From contig NZ_CP050451.1 of NCBI RefSeq assembly GCF_014171595.1, forward strand, positions 2,604,001 to 2,668,000: a stretch of 64,000 nt of DNA. Reading direction: 5' to 3'. The DNA is from Massilia sp. Se16.2.3 (GTDB taxonomy: Bacteria; Pseudomonadota; Gammaproteobacteria; Burkholderiales; Burkholderiaceae_D). The notes beneath the pieces were generated by a model. It had not been told where the DNA came from. It saw only the letters and a program-made list of their open reading frames with translations, and ran no database searches. This document shows positions 39,580-48,950 of the stretch, in pieces; the stretch's first letter is position 1; the number at the start of each line of letters is the position of its first letter. The position numbers were made by a program, and so were the translations under genes.

Positions 39580-41292
39580 ATGTTCAAGACCCTCACTATC
39601 AAGACCCGGCTGATCTTTGTCATCGGCTTCCTTGCCATCGAACTGATTGCGGGATTCGCGATCGGTATCCTCAACCTGGAAAAGGCCAACGGCGCACTCG
39701 AGTCGATGTACACGGATCGGCTCAAGGCGCTGGCCCAGCTTGGCGACGTCGAGCGTGCCATGTTGCGCAACCAGGTCCTGATCGGCAAGGCAACCCAGCC
39801 GGGCGCAGCCGTCGGAGAGATCGTCGACCAGATGGCAGCCAACACCGCCATCGTGACGAAGAGCTGGACCGAATACGCCGCGACCAGGATGGACGCCAAC
39901 GAAAAGCGTGCCGCCGAAAAGTTCACCGCTTCGCGTGCCGCCTTCGTCAACGGTGCCCTGCAGCCGATCGTGACGGCCCTGCGCGCCGGCGACATCGCCC
40001 GTGCCACCGAACTGATGAACGGCCCCATGCACGCCCTTGCCGTCCCGATGGGCAAGGACATCGATGCGCTGGTGCAGATCCAGGTCGAGGTCGCCCGCGC
40101 CGACTACCAGCGCTCGCAGGAGATCGTGAAAATCGTGCGTCTCGTCTGCGTTACCGGCCTGGCGCTGGGCCTGGTCATCGCGGCCGTGCTCGGCTGGCGC
40201 ATGGTGCGCGCCATCGTGCGTCCGCTGGAAGAGGCGGTGAAGATTGCCGGCGCCGTCGCCCAGGGCGACCTGACCCAGAAGATCGAGGTGCGCTCGAACG
40301 ACGAGACCGGCCGCCTGATGGCGGCCCTGAAGGACATGAACGATTCCCTCGTCGAGATCGTGACCCGGGTGCGTGCCGGTACCGACACGATCGCCACCGC
40401 CTCGAGCGAGATCGCCGATGGCAACCTCGACCTGTCTTCGCGCACCGAGCAGCAGGCCGGTTCGCTCGAGGAAACAGCCTCGTCGATGGAAGAACTGACC
40501 TCGACCGTCAAGCAGAATGCCGACAACGCCCGCCAGGCCAACGTGCTGGCCGGCTCGGCCTCGACGGTGGCGGGCAAGGGCGGCGCCGTGGTGGCGCAGG
40601 TGGTCGAGACCATGGGTGCAATCAACTCCCCGGCCAACAAGATCGTCGAGATCATCTCCGTCATTGACGGCATTGCCTTCCAGACCAACATCCTGGCGCT
40701 CAATGCCGCTGTGGAAGCGGCGCGTGCCGGCGAGCAGGGCCGCGGTTTCGCGGTCGTGGCCGGTGAAGTGCGCAACCTGGCCCAGCGCAGCGCCGCAGCG
40801 GCCAAGGAAATCAAGCTGCTCATCGACGACTCGGTCGAGAAGGTGCACCATGGCGCGGCCCTGGTCGACCAGGCCGGCGCGACGATGAACGAGATCGTGC
40901 ACAGTGTCGGCCGCGTGACCGACATCATGGCCGAGATCAGCGCGGCCAGCCAGGAACAGAACGCCGGCATCGAACAGGTGAACTCGGCCATCGCGCAGAT
41001 GGACCAGGCCACCCAGCAGAACGCCGCCCTGGTCGAAGAGGCATCGGCAGCGGCCCAGTCGCTGCAGCAGGAAGCGACGATCCTGGCGCGCACGGTCGGC
41101 GCCTTCCGCATCGAAGGCTCGGCGCCGCTTTCGGCGCCGGCCCGGCAGACGCTCGCCGCCCCGGTGGCCAGGACGGCTGCGCCTGTCCGCCTGGGCAAGC
41201 CCGCGTCGGCCAAGGCCGTCAGCAAGCTTGCCCGCGCCGCGTCCGCGCCGAAAGCTACCGCGACTGCGGGCGACGGCTGGGAAGAGTTCTGA
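39580..41292 (+). CDS. methyl-accepting chemotaxis protein
   Basis: Transmembrane chemoreceptor of 570 aa. TM1 near residues 11-30, a short periplasmic four-helix-bundle (4HB) sensor domain of about 155 residues, TM2 near 188-210, HAMP (210-265) and a cytoplasmic signalling coiled coil with the hairpin signature [20 protein letters not shown]. Methylation-helix sequences ([11 protein letters not shown]) flank it. The C-terminus ends GWEEF, matching the pentapeptide tether that recruits CheR/CheB. ATG 39580 is followed directly by the TM1 sequence. Ligand unknown; no che genes are in the window. Confidence 0.94.
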   Translation: MFKTLTIKTRLIFVIGFLAIELIAGFAIGILNLEKANGALESMYTDRLKALAQLGDVERAMLRNQVLIGKATQPGAAVGEIVDQMAANTAIVTKSWTEYAATRMDANEKRAAEKFTASRAAFVNGALQPIVTALRAGDIARATELMNGPMHALAVPMGKDIDALVQIQVEVARADYQRSQEIVKIVRLVCVTGLALGLVIAAVLGWRMVRAIVRPLEEAVKIAGAVAQGDLTQKIEVRSNDETGRLMAALKDMNDSLVEIVTRVRAGTDTIATASSEIADGNLDLSSRTEQQAGSLEETASSMEELTSTVKQNADNARQANVLAGSASTVAGKGGAVVAQVVETMGAINSPANKIVEIISVIDGIAFQTNILALNAAVEAARAGEQGRGFAVVAGEVRNLAQRSAAAAKEIKLLIDDSVEKVHHGAALVDQAGATMNEIVHSVGRVTDIMAEISAASQEQNAGIEQVNSAIAQMDQATQQNAALVEEASAAAQSLQQEATILARTVGAFRIEGSAPLSAPARQTLAAPVARTAAPVRLGKPASAKAVSKLARAASAPKATATAGDGWEEF

Positions 41293-41353
41293 CGGCAACG
41301 TAGGTCAGCGCGCCGCGCCTGCGAGGGTAGCGGCCCGAACGGAAGGGAGGAAG

Positions 41354-41377
41354 GGGGCGACGGTGTCGCCCCTTTTT
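41354..41377 (+). terminator. rho-independent terminator of the chemoreceptor gene
   Basis: Perfect stem GGGGCGAC/GTCGCCCC with a GGT loop followed by five T, 61 nt past the stop codon. Confidence 0.85.
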
Positions 41378-41502
41378 CTTTTTCCTTTACGCAAACACTG
41401 CCTTGAGAAAAGTCGATCTTCGGTTCTGCTGCGTTTGCGCAGACGCGTGCCGTACTGTCGCGCTTACGCTGGGAGCTCGACCGATCATTCCGAGGAGATG
41501 TC

Positions 41503-42567
41503 ATGCGTCCTGTTGCATTCCTGCGCCTTGCCGGCGCTGCCTTGCTGGCCATGCCCCTGCTGGCGGCCGCCGTACCGCGCTATACCGTCACCGTGCTGGC
41601 CGGCGCCGGCAGTCTCGCATGGGACATCAATGCCGCCGGCCAGGTGGTCGGCGAAGAGGGCGGTAATGCCTGGCTGTACGCGGATGGGCTGTTCACGACC
41701 CTGGGTAGCGGCGCCGGGCGCGGCATCAACGACAGCGGCCAGATTGCCGGCGAATCGGGCGGCAACGGTTTTCTCTACAGCGGCGGTGCCATGACCTGGA
41801 TCACCGGCTGGGGTGTCACCACGGTACGTGGCATCAACAACGACGGCACCGTCGTCGGCATGGCCGAATACGAAGACGAGGAAGAGGGTTTCGTGCGCCA
41901 TGCCTACAGCTACCGCGATGGCGTTTCCACCGACCTCGGCACCCTGTACGGCATCCGCAGCCAGGCCAATGCCGTCAATAACCTCGGCCACATTGCCGGC
42001 GGCACCGATATCGGCGGAGCGCCCAACTGGCCTTTGACGCCCTTCCTCTACCGCGACGGCGGCATGAGCGACCTCGGGCCTTTCAACGGACCGTGGAGCG
42101 AAGCCATGGCGGTCAACGACCTCGACCAGGTGGTCGGCTATGCCGGCTACGCACCCCGCGGCGGCGAGCTCTATCCGCGCGGCGCCTTCCTCTGGGATGC
42201 CGGTACCACCTACGATCTCGGCGCATTGACCGGCAGCGACTACAGCTATGCCAACGGCATCAACAACCTGAGCCAGGTCGTGGGCTGGTATGGCGACGGC
42301 CTCGCAACGCGCGCCTTCCTCTACGAGAACGGTAGCCTGCTCGACCTGAACACCCTGATCGATCCCGCGTCAAGCTGGGTAGTGTCGGACGCCACCGCCA
42401 TCAACGACCTTGGCCAGATCGTCGGCACCGCCTGCCGCGCTGGCGCCTGCCACGCCGTGCGCCTGGACCTTGTCGCGGCCGTTCCGGAACCGGCAGCGTG
42501 GAGTCTGTTGCTGGGCGGGGGCGTCATGCTGGGCTGGCGTCGGCGGGTGCGCGGAAGGCGTGCCTGA
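41503..42567 (+). CDS. HAF-repeat PEP-CTERM exported protein
   Basis: 354 aa. Signal peptide (MRPVAFLRLAGAALLAMPLL, cleavage near residue 23), then seven or so HAF-type repeats built on LGxxxGxAxxINxxGQVVG, for example AWDINAAGQVVGEEGG and ATAINDLGQIVGTACR; these usually form a beta propeller. The C-terminus VPEPAAWSLLLGGGVMLGW plus RRRVRGRRA is a PEP-CTERM sorting signal, recognised by exosortase for surface sorting, often in exopolysaccharide producers. No exosortase gene is in the window. Preceded by GAGGAG-like sequence before ATG 41503. Confidence 0.9.
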   Translation: MRPVAFLRLAGAALLAMPLLAAAVPRYTVTVLAGAGSLAWDINAAGQVVGEEGGNAWLYADGLFTTLGSGAGRGINDSGQIAGESGGNGFLYSGGAMTWITGWGVTTVRGINNDGTVVGMAEYEDEEEGFVRHAYSYRDGVSTDLGTLYGIRSQANAVNNLGHIAGGTDIGGAPNWPLTPFLYRDGGMSDLGPFNGPWSEAMAVNDLDQVVGYAGYAPRGGELYPRGAFLWDAGTTYDLGALTGSDYSYANGINNLSQVVGWYGDGLATRAFLYENGSLLDLNTLIDPASSWVVSDATAINDLGQIVGTACRAGACHAVRLDLVAAVPEPAAWSLLLGGGVMLGWRRRVRGRRA

Positions 42568-42592
42568 TCCGCGCCGACGGCTGCCCGGGGTC

Positions 42593-42934
42593 CTACCGGC
42601 CTAACCAGCTGCTTTCGCCGAGCCGTTCGTCAGGCAAGCCAACATACCGAATGTGGATGCGTTCGGCGGGCCCGTCCGGCAAATACTCGACCGTCAACTT
42701 GCCGTCGCGCGAAGCAAGCGTCCGGTCCGTCACCGGCAGCAACTTGTGCCGCCGATACCGGTTCAGGTCGAGATAGAGCTCGTCGTCAACCAGCCGCATG
42801 CGGATCTTGCGTCCGTTGTCGAGCAGGTACTCTCCGGCGATGTCGAATTTCAGCTCGCTGGCATCGCCACGGCTGATCGAGGGAGAAGCAAGAACGGTGG
42901 TGGAAACGAAGGCGAGGCAAAGCAGTGCACGCAT
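42593..42934 (-). CDS. small exported hypothetical protein
   Basis: 113 aa, no family recognised. The N-terminus MRALLCLAFVSTTVLASPS is a signal peptide, probably cleaved after VLA near residue 16. The mature 95-residue domain alternates short beta-like strands (FDIAGEYLLDNGRKIRMRL, ELYLDLNRYRRHKLLPV) and ends ESSWLGR, suggesting a small periplasmic beta protein. Convergent with the PEP-CTERM gene (25-bp gap). Good codon use and a clear leader argue that it is real. Confidence 0.68.
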   Translation of the reverse strand: MRALLCLAFVSTTVLASPSISRGDASELKFDIAGEYLLDNGRKIRMRLVDDELYLDLNRYRRHKLLPVTDRTLASRDGKLTVEYLPDGPAERIHIRYVGLPDERLGESSWLGR

Positions 42935-43108
42935 GGCTGTCCTCCATCGAAAGGTTCACATCGGGTGCTTACGAGGGTTGGACAGGGGAGGGGTCAACAA
43001 TACTTCGCGTATGCATCGAATTTCTCTGCACACATGCCAGGTCACGCGGATCAAGGACGGCGTTCGTAGGAAACGCGAGGCGCAACCGCAAGGAAGGGAG
43101 CGAAAACA

Positions 43109-43136
43109 AAAACGCCAACCCGAAGGTTGGCGTTTT
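43109..43136 (-). terminator. terminator downstream of tRNA-Lys
   Basis: Perfect inverted repeat AAAACGCCAACC/GGTTGGCGTTTT with a CGAA loop, ending 11 nt beyond the tRNA 3' end on the minus strand, with T residues at its 3' side. Confidence 0.8.
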
Positions 43137-43146
43137 CGTTGAAACT

Positions 43147-43222
43147 TGGTAGGCCGTGCGGGATTCGAACCTGCGACCAACGGATTAAAAGTCCGCTGCT
43201 CTACCAGCTGAGCTAACGACCC
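43147..43222 (-). tRNA. tRNA-Lys (anticodon TTT)
   Basis: 76 nt including an encoded CCA. Minus strand starts GGGTCGTTAGCTCAGC; the anticodon loop CTTTTAA gives TTT, and GGTTCGAATCC is the T arm. The acceptor stem has G1 opposite T72 and T4 opposite G69 wobble pairs, the rest canonical. It is followed by a strong terminator. No other tRNA lies beside it. Confidence 0.97.
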
Positions 43223-43326
43223 GAAAGAAGCAAGATTATAGGGGCGCGCCGTCGTGCTGTCAAACGTGCAGCACCAGAATGTTGCTGTGCAGTCTTATTT
43301 CATCCGGTCAAGGCATCCAGCAGCAC

Positions 43327-44082
43327 TTACTTCAGCGCCGCCAGCCGGTCCTTCGCCGCCTGCGCAGCCTGCGAACTCGGGAACTTCGACACCAGGGCCT
43401 GCAGCGCCTTCTTGGCCTTGGCCTTTTCCTTCAGCTGGGCGTAGCTGGTAGCGATGTTGAGCATGGCGTCCGGTGCCTTGGGGCTGCTCCCGTAAGCGGT
43501 GGTCACGACTTCCTGGGCGAGGATCGCGTTCTTGTAGTCGCCCAGCGCGTAGTAGGCATTGCCCAGCCAGTATTGCGCATTCGGGGCGTACGCCGATTCC
43601 GGATAACGCTTCACGAAATCCTGCAGGGCGCTTGCTGCGCGCTTGTAGTCCTGTGTCTTCAAGATTTCCATGGCGCTGTCGTAGGCCTGCTTTTCCGAAG
43701 GCAGCACTTCGGCGGTCTGGCCGTCGATATTTTCCTGGCGTGGCTCGAGTTTCTTGATGCGCGCGTCAAGGTCGGCATACAGGGTACGCTGGCTGTTCTG
43801 CGCCTTGGCCACTTCATTGGCCAGCACTTCGATCTGGCCGCGCAGCTTGGCGATCTCGGCCATGGTCTGTTCGTGCTGGTTCAGGATGTCGAGCGTGACC
43901 GTCTTGTCGGACTTGGCATCGAGGCGCGTCGTCAGGTCGCGTGTGATGTTGTCGACCTTGGCACGCAGGTCGAGGATGGCGCGGCGGGCTTCATCGTCGT
44001 CGAGCAGGCCGGCGGAGGCCTGCAGCGGCAGCACGAAGGCCAGCAGCATGGCGGCAAGGCGGGACGGGGACAGTTTGATCAT
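43327..44082 (-). CDS. cpoB: Tol-Pal system coordinator CpoB (YbgF)
   Basis: Periplasmic protein of 251 aa at the end of the tol-pal cluster. A signal peptide (cleavage after ASA near residue 24) precedes a trimerising coiled coil (about 30-105, DDDEARRAILDLRAKVDNIT) and three TPR-like repeats (YDSAMEILKTQDYKRAASAL, AQYWLGNAYYALGDYKNA). In E. coli CpoB binds TolA and PBP1B and couples septal peptidoglycan synthesis to outer-membrane constriction. A hairpin terminator between pal and cpoB suggests reduced read-through or a separate promoter for cpoB. Confidence 0.95.
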   Translation of the reverse strand: MIKLSPSRLAAMLLAFVLPLQASAGLLDDDEARRAILDLRAKVDNITRDLTTRLDAKSDKTVTLDILNQHEQTMAEIAKLRGQIEVLANEVAKAQNSQRTLYADLDARIKKLEPRQENIDGQTAEVLPSEKQAYDSAMEILKTQDYKRAASALQDFVKRYPESAYAPNAQYWLGNAYYALGDYKNAILAQEVVTTAYGSSPKAPDAMLNIATSYAQLKEKAKAKKALQALVSKFPSSQAAQAAKDRLAALK

Positions 44083-44177
44083 GTCGTGTTCTTTCTAAAC
44101 CAGTCGGAAGTCGAAACGGGGAGGCCCGGGGTGCATGGCCGCAGCTCGCGGCATGTTGCGATCCGAATGTTGCAATG

Positions 44178-44216
44178 AAAAACGGGGCGGTTGCAGTCTG
44201 CACTGCCCCCGCCCCG
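44178..44216 (-). terminator. hairpin between pal and cpoB
   Basis: GC-rich stem with outer pairs CGGGGCGG (44183-44190) and CCGCCCCG (44209-44216) and additional internal pairing, followed on the minus strand by five T. Could end the tolQRAB-pal transcript or act as an attenuator before cpoB. Confidence 0.6.
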
Positions 44217-44347
44217 CTGTCAATCAGCCGCGCCTGACAGGCTCCCATGGCGGCGTTGCATTCGTCTCGCCGTACTCGCGTACTGTCTTCGACGATGCGC
44301 CTTGCCCTGGAAGCCCGTCAGGCACGGCAGGCTGCTATCTGGCCGGA

Positions 44348-44869
44348 TTACTGGTAGACGATGTCGGCGCGGCGGTTTTCAGCCCAGGCCGATTCGCCCG
44401 AACCGGTTGCCTTCGGCTTTTCTTCGCCCAGCGACACGGCTTCCATCTGGTTCTCGGCCACGCCCAGCGCTGCCATCGAACGGCGCACGGCTTCGGCGCG
44501 CTTCTGGCCCAGGGCCAGGTTGTATTCGGTACCGCCGCGCTCGTCGGTGTTACCCTGGATCAGGACCTTGCGGCCTTTGTTCTGGTTCAGGTAGTTCGAG
44601 TGGTTCGCGACCACTGGCTTGCCGTCTTCACGCACGACGTAGCTGTCGAAGTCGAAGTAGACGCTGCGGTTGGCCAGCACGCCTTTCGGATCGTTCAGCG
44701 GATCGACGGTCGCGGTTTCCACCGGACGGATGTCGCGCGGCTCGGCGGCTGGGGCCGCTTCCGGCGTACGCTCGACGACCGGGGTCTCGGCGACTGGGGT
44801 TGGCGATTTGCAGGCTGCCATCAGGGCGGCTGCGGCGATGATGAAAGCTACACTCTTAACGTTGCGCAT
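44348..44869 (-). CDS. pal: peptidoglycan-associated lipoprotein Pal
   Basis: 173-aa outer-membrane lipoprotein. The leader VAFIIAAAALMAAC gives a lipid Cys near residue 20, followed by a Pro/Ala/Glu-rich linker and an OmpA-like peptidoglycan-binding domain: VYFDFDSYVV near 72, then NTDERGGTEYNLALGQKRAEAV near 107 with the conserved Asp and Arg that contact diaminopimelate. Pal anchors the Tol complex to the cell wall during division. Between tolB and cpoB on the same strand, 46 nt after tolB. Confidence 0.97.
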   Translation of the reverse strand: MRNVKSVAFIIAAAALMAACKSPTPVAETPVVERTPEAAPAAEPRDIRPVETATVDPLNDPKGVLANRSVYFDFDSYVVREDGKPVVANHSNYLNQNKGRKVLIQGNTDERGGTEYNLALGQKRAEAVRRSMAALGVAENQMEAVSLGEEKPKATGSGESAWAENRRADIVYQ

Positions 44870-44915
44870 GGTTTTTTCTCCTGGTCTTGGTTGGTGATGT
44901 ACTTCTTTTGCTTCT

Positions 44916-46181
44916 TTACTTCATGAAGGGACCCCAGCTGGGCTCCCGAATATTTCCCGCTTTGGTGCTCAAGCGCTGCTTGACCCGACCGTCCACCGAT
45001 ACGACGGCCAGCGAGACGCGCCCGCCACCTTTGTTCGCATACATGATGTACTTGCCGTTAGGCGAGAAACTCGGTTCGGTGGCGCCATCGGCCAGGCGCA
45101 GTTCCTGGCCGCTGGCGAGGTCCTTCGCAAAGAGGGAGAAGCCGCCGTCGCGCTGCGAAATCCAGGCCAGGGTCTTGCCGTCTGGAGATACGCGCGGGCT
45201 GATGTTGTAGTTGCCGTTGAAAGTGACGCGGGTCGCATTGCCGCCCGAAACAGGCATCTTGTAGATCTGCGGGCCGCCACTGCGGTCGCTGGTGAAATAG
45301 ATGGTCTGGCCATCGGCCGAGAATTGCGGCTCGGTGTCGATGCCGTTGCCGGTGGTCAGGCGGCGCAGGCCGCTGCCGTCGGCGTTGACGATGTAGACCT
45401 GGTAGCTGCCCGACTTCGACAGGGCAATCGCCAGCTTGCTGCCGTCCGGCGACCAGCTCGGTGCCGAGTTGCTGCCTTTTTCGTTGGCGATCACGCGGCG
45501 CTTGCCGGTGACGAGGTCCTGCATGTAGATGACGGGTTTGCGGTCCTCGAAGGACACATAGGCGACGCGGCCGCCGTCCGGCGACCAGGACGGCGAAATG
45601 ATGGGCTCGCGTCCGTGCACGGCCACGATCTCGTTCTCGCCGTCGGCATCGGCCACCGCCAGCGCGTAGCTGCGTCCGGCGCGGTTTTCCTTCACGTAGG
45701 CGATGCGGGTCGAGAAGATGCCGCGTGTGCCGGTCAGTTTTTCATAGACATCGTCGGCGATGCGGTGGGCCTGCAGGCGCGTGTATTTCGGCTGCACTTC
45801 GCCGCCCAGGGTCGAAATCTGGCTGCCCTTGACGGTGTCGTAGAGCTTGTAACGAACGGCAAAACGGCCGTCCGGCTGCTTTTGCACGCTGCCCACCACC
45901 AGGGCGTCGGCGCCGCGCGACTTCCAGGCCGCCGCATCGACGCTGGCGCTATCGCTGATGACCTGGCCGGCATTGATGACCTTGAAGACGCCGCTGCGCT
46001 CGAGGTCGTTGCGGACGATGGCCGAGATCTGGTCCGGCGCCATGGCTTCGTCGGCAAAGGCGGCAACGGCCACCGGAATCTGGTTGCTGCCTACGCCGGC
46101 GATTTCCACCTGCAGCTGGGCCTGGGCCGTCGACCCGATCAGGAGGGTGGCGGTAAATAAAAAGGTATGCAGTTTTTTCAT
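44916..46181 (-). CDS. tolB: Tol-Pal system beta-propeller protein TolB
   Basis: Periplasmic protein of 421 aa that shuttles between TolA and Pal. Signal peptide of about 21 residues (LFTATLLIGSTAQA), an N-terminal alpha/beta domain (22-165), then a six-bladed propeller built of repeats such as SWSPDGGRVAYVSFED, SWSPDGSKLAIALSK and PQFSADGQTIYFTSD. Start ATG 46181 (MKKLHTFLF); a start five codons earlier is less likely. Located 31 nt after tolA and just before pal. Confidence 0.97.
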   Translation of the reverse strand: MKKLHTFLFTATLLIGSTAQAQLQVEIAGVGSNQIPVAVAAFADEAMAPDQISAIVRNDLERSGVFKVINAGQVISDSASVDAAAWKSRGADALVVGSVQKQPDGRFAVRYKLYDTVKGSQISTLGGEVQPKYTRLQAHRIADDVYEKLTGTRGIFSTRIAYVKENRAGRSYALAVADADGENEIVAVHGREPIISPSWSPDGGRVAYVSFEDRKPVIYMQDLVTGKRRVIANEKGSNSAPSWSPDGSKLAIALSKSGSYQVYIVNADGSGLRRLTTGNGIDTEPQFSADGQTIYFTSDRSGGPQIYKMPVSGGNATRVTFNGNYNISPRVSPDGKTLAWISQRDGGFSLFAKDLASGQELRLADGATEPSFSPNGKYIMYANKGGGRVSLAVVSVDGRVKQRLSTKAGNIREPSWGPFMK

Positions 46182-46212
46182 GCGTTCTCTCGGCAAAGAT
46201 TGTTCAGTGCGG

Positions 46213-47154
46213 TCATTCCAGGTCTTTCATGGAGAAGCCGACCACCACAGTGCGCTCCACCGTACCATCTTTCCTTTTTGGAAGTGGTGACGATTTGTTA
46301 ATGCCGCGCTCCACCGCGTCGTCGAACTGCGGTATGCCGCTGCTCTTGGTCAGGCGTACCGACAGGATTTCGCCGGTCGGCAGCTGGTCGACCTTGAAGA
46401 CGGCTTTCGGGTTACCCGGCACATCGGTGCTGCCGGTGAAGTTCGTGTTGCTCTTCACTTTCGCGGCAATCGCGGCCTGGTAGCTCGGGTCGCCTTTCGG
46501 TCCGCTCGACTTCTCGGCGCTGCCGGTGCTGCCGATTGCGCCCATCATGCGCTTGAGGTCGTCGGCGCGCATCTTGTCGAGCTTGGCCTGGTCGGCCTTG
46601 TCGGCCTTGAGCTTGGCGGCTTTCTCTGCGGCGGCAGTTTTCTTCTTGTCTTCGTCGGCTTTCTTATCCGCTTCCTTTTTCTCGGCTATTTTCCGTTCCG
46701 CATCTTTCTTGTCGGCCGCGTCCCTTTTCTTCTGTTCGGCGATCTCTTTTTGACGAGCGATGTCGCGCTCCTTCTGGTCGATCTCGCGCTGCTTCTTCAG
46801 TTCAGCCAGCTTCTTCTCGCGCTCAAGCTTGATCTCCGCCTGGCTCGGCTTCACCGGCTCCGGCTCGACCGCTTTCGGAGGCGGCGGCACCGGCTTCGGC
46901 TGCGGCGCCGGCTCGGGTTCCGGTTCGGGTTGCGGCGGCGTCGGCAGGGGTGGGGCGGCAGCCGTTTCGACCTTCATGTCCCAGACCTCGGCCTCGACCG
47001 CGATCGGCTCCTTGTTCTGCCAGCTGATGCCGAACCAGAGAAAAGCGAGCAGCACGGCGTGCACGCCCACCGCCAGCAGGATGGCCGGCATGCGGTTCGG
47101 TTCGGGAGGCACCGTGTAGGGGGCGCCTGGGGTGGCTGGCTTCATTGCGGACAT
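46213..47154 (-). CDS. tolA: cell envelope integrity protein TolA
   Basis: 313-aa inner-membrane protein that spans the periplasm. Single N-terminal helix (AILLAVGVHAVLLAFLWFG, residues 24-42), a Pro-rich stretch (PPQPEPEPEPAPQPKP), a long Lys/Ala/Glu-rich helix (105-205) and a C-terminal TonB/TolA domain (225-313) ending TVERTVVVGFSMKDLE. It is energised by TolQR and contacts TolB and Pal. Starts 5 nt after tolR. Confidence 0.96.
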   Translation of the reverse strand: MSAMKPATPGAPYTVPPEPNRMPAILLAVGVHAVLLAFLWFGISWQNKEPIAVEAEVWDMKVETAAAPPLPTPPQPEPEPEPAPQPKPVPPPPKAVEPEPVKPSQAEIKLEREKKLAELKKQREIDQKERDIARQKEIAEQKKRDAADKKDAERKIAEKKEADKKADEDKKKTAAAEKAAKLKADKADQAKLDKMRADDLKRMMGAIGSTGSAEKSSGPKGDPSYQAAIAAKVKSNTNFTGSTDVPGNPKAVFKVDQLPTGEILSVRLTKSSGIPQFDDAVERGINKSSPLPKRKDGTVERTVVVGFSMKDLE

Positions 47155-47159
47155 GCTGT

Positions 47160-47591
47160 TTATTTCGTCGCGAGGCCGACGCGGTTGATTCCCATTTTCT
47201 TGGCGGCCGAAATCAGTTCGATGACGTCGGCGTACTTGCTCTCGCGATCGCCGGCGATCAGCACCGGATAATCCGGATGGTCTTCATGCAGCTCGCGCAG
47301 GCGTGCGAGCAGGGCGGAGCGGTCCGGCACCGCTACCGTCGGCGCGCTTTCCTTGCCGCCGACGCCGATCGTCATGCCACCCTCGGGCTTGACCGTCACC
47401 TGGATATAGGTGTCCGGCGGCAGCGACGATTTTTCCGCCTGCGGCAGGTTGACCACGTTCGGCGTTTCGTTGGCCGGCACCGCCATGAAGATGATGAGCA
47501 GCACCAGCATCACGTCGATGTACGGGACGACGTTGATTTCGGATTTCAGTTTGCTGCGGCGTCCACCGCGCATGCTGCTGGAAAAAGCCAT
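47160..47591 (-). CDS. tolR: Tol-Pal system protein TolR
   Basis: 143-aa ExbD/TolR-family inner-membrane protein. A single helix (VVPYIDVMLVLLIIFMAVP, residues 21-39) contains the essential aspartate for proton use with TolQ; a periplasmic domain follows (YPVLIAGDRESKYADVIELI). Between tolQ (17-nt gap) and tolA in the standard order. The helix reads NVVPYIDVMLVLLIIF, matching the family closely. Confidence 0.97.
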   Translation of the reverse strand: MAFSSSMRGGRRSKLKSEINVVPYIDVMLVLLIIFMAVPANETPNVVNLPQAEKSSLPPDTYIQVTVKPEGGMTIGVGGKESAPTVAVPDRSALLARLRELHEDHPDYPVLIAGDRESKYADVIELISAAKKMGINRVGLATK

Positions 47592-47608
47592 GTCGAATGC
47601 TCCGGCGC

Positions 47609-48292
47609 TCAGCGCGACTGGCGCTGCAGGATGTTGGAGAATTCCTCGACGAAGCTCTCGAAGCGGATCGCGAGGCGGTCGATGTCGTGGGTGAAGCGGT
47701 TGTAGGCGACGACGGCCGGAATCGCGGCGAACAGGCCGATCGCGGTGGCGATCAGGGCTTCGGCAATGCCGGGCGCGACCACCGCCAGCGTTGCCTGCTG
47801 CACGCTGGCGAGACCGCGGAAGGCGTTCATGATGCCCCAGACCGTGCCCAGCAGGCCGATGTAGGGCGAGACCGAGCCGACCGAGGCCAGGAAGTTCAGG
47901 TGCAGGTCGAGGCCGTCGAGTTCGCGCTGGAAGGCCGCGCGCATCGCACGGCGCGAGCCGTCGAGCACGGCGCCCATGTCGAGCGCATCGCGCGACGCCT
48001 GCTTGCCCTTGATGAATTCACCCATGCCGGCTTCGAAGATGCGTGCCAGCGGGCCGCTCTGTTCGCGCTGGGCGGAAGCGGACTGGTGCAGGGTATGCAG
48101 GTTGCCGCCGGCCCAGAAGCTGCGCTCGAACTGTTCCGTCAGGCGGCGCGCGGCGCGGATGGCGAACAGTTTGCGGAAGATGTACGACCAGCTCACCACC
48201 GACAGCAGGAGCAGGAGCAGCATGATGAGCTGCACGAGGATGTGCGCGTTGCTGATGAGGGCAAGGAAGGAAAGGTCGTGGGTCGGTGTCAT
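47609..48292 (-). CDS. tolQ: Tol-Pal system proton channel subunit TolQ
   Basis: 227-aa MotA/TolQ/ExbB-type membrane protein, with helices near residues 18-40, 130-160 and 170-195. Channel signature GLLGTVWGIMNAFRGLAS near 142 and APGIAEALIATAIGLFAAIPAVVAYNR near 165. Together with TolR it uses the proton gradient to power TolA. Second gene of a cluster that begins with ybgC 48 nt upstream. Confidence 0.97.
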   Translation of the reverse strand: MTPTHDLSFLALISNAHILVQLIMLLLLLLSVVSWSYIFRKLFAIRAARRLTEQFERSFWAGGNLHTLHQSASAQREQSGPLARIFEAGMGEFIKGKQASRDALDMGAVLDGSRRAMRAAFQRELDGLDLHLNFLASVGSVSPYIGLLGTVWGIMNAFRGLASVQQATLAVVAPGIAEALIATAIGLFAAIPAVVAYNRFTHDIDRLAIRFESFVEEFSNILQRQSR

Positions 48293-48339
48293 CGGGTGAG
48301 CAGGGAAAGCAATATTGTTGGTTGAATACTTTTATTGAT

Positions 48340-48744
48340 TCAAGCGGCACGCATTTTATCAGCGACATCCTCGGGGAGCGAGCGCGGGCGTACCGTGGCG
48401 AGGTCGACGCAGCCGACCTTGACGCTGGCCGCGGCCAGCAAATGCTCGCCGCGCCAGGCCTTCTGGGCAAACCGCACCGAGGCGGGGCCGAGCTTGTCCA
48501 CTTCCAGCGTCAACCGGATTTCGTCGTCCAGGCGGGCAGGGGCGTGGTAATCGATGTTCGCGTTCTTGACCACGAAAGCGGCACCCGAGCGCTCGAGCAA
48601 TTCCTGCTGGCCAATGCCCGCAGCGCGCAGCCACTCGGTGCGCGCACGCTCGAAGAACTTCAGGTAGTTCGCATAGAACACGATGCCACCGGCGTCGGTA
48701 TCCTCGTAGTAGACACGTACTGTCCAGGTGAAAACGGAAGGCAT
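48340..48744 (-). CDS. ybgC: tol-pal-associated acyl-CoA thioesterase YbgC
   Basis: 134-aa hotdog-fold thioesterase. The active-site segment VYYEDTDAGGIVFYANYLKFFERARTEW (split here: VYYEDTDAGG with the catalytic Asp, then VFYANYLKFFERAR) is diagnostic. E. coli YbgC hydrolyses acyl-CoA and interacts with phospholipid-synthesis proteins. First gene of the ybgC-tolQRAB-pal-cpoB cluster; its promoter should lie in 48745-48950, where the AT content rises. Confidence 0.95.
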   Translation of the reverse strand: MPSVFTWTVRVYYEDTDAGGIVFYANYLKFFERARTEWLRAAGIGQQELLERSGAAFVVKNANIDYHAPARLDDEIRLTLEVDKLGPASVRFAQKAWRGEHLLAAASVKVGCVDLATVRPRSLPEDVADKMRAA

Positions 48745-48950
48745 GTCAGATTGCCAAAAATGATAAAAGGAAACATTTTACGCTATCGCCGCCAATGTTC
48801 GCCAGCGAACATGGTTGGGACAGGCAACCATACCCGAGATGCATGCAAGTCGGCGCGCGTAGTAGACGGGAGACAATGCTGTCAGGACAATAACTGTAAC
48901 ACTTTCTCACAATTATCGAAGCTTGGGCGCACGCATGTGCAGCAGCGCTC

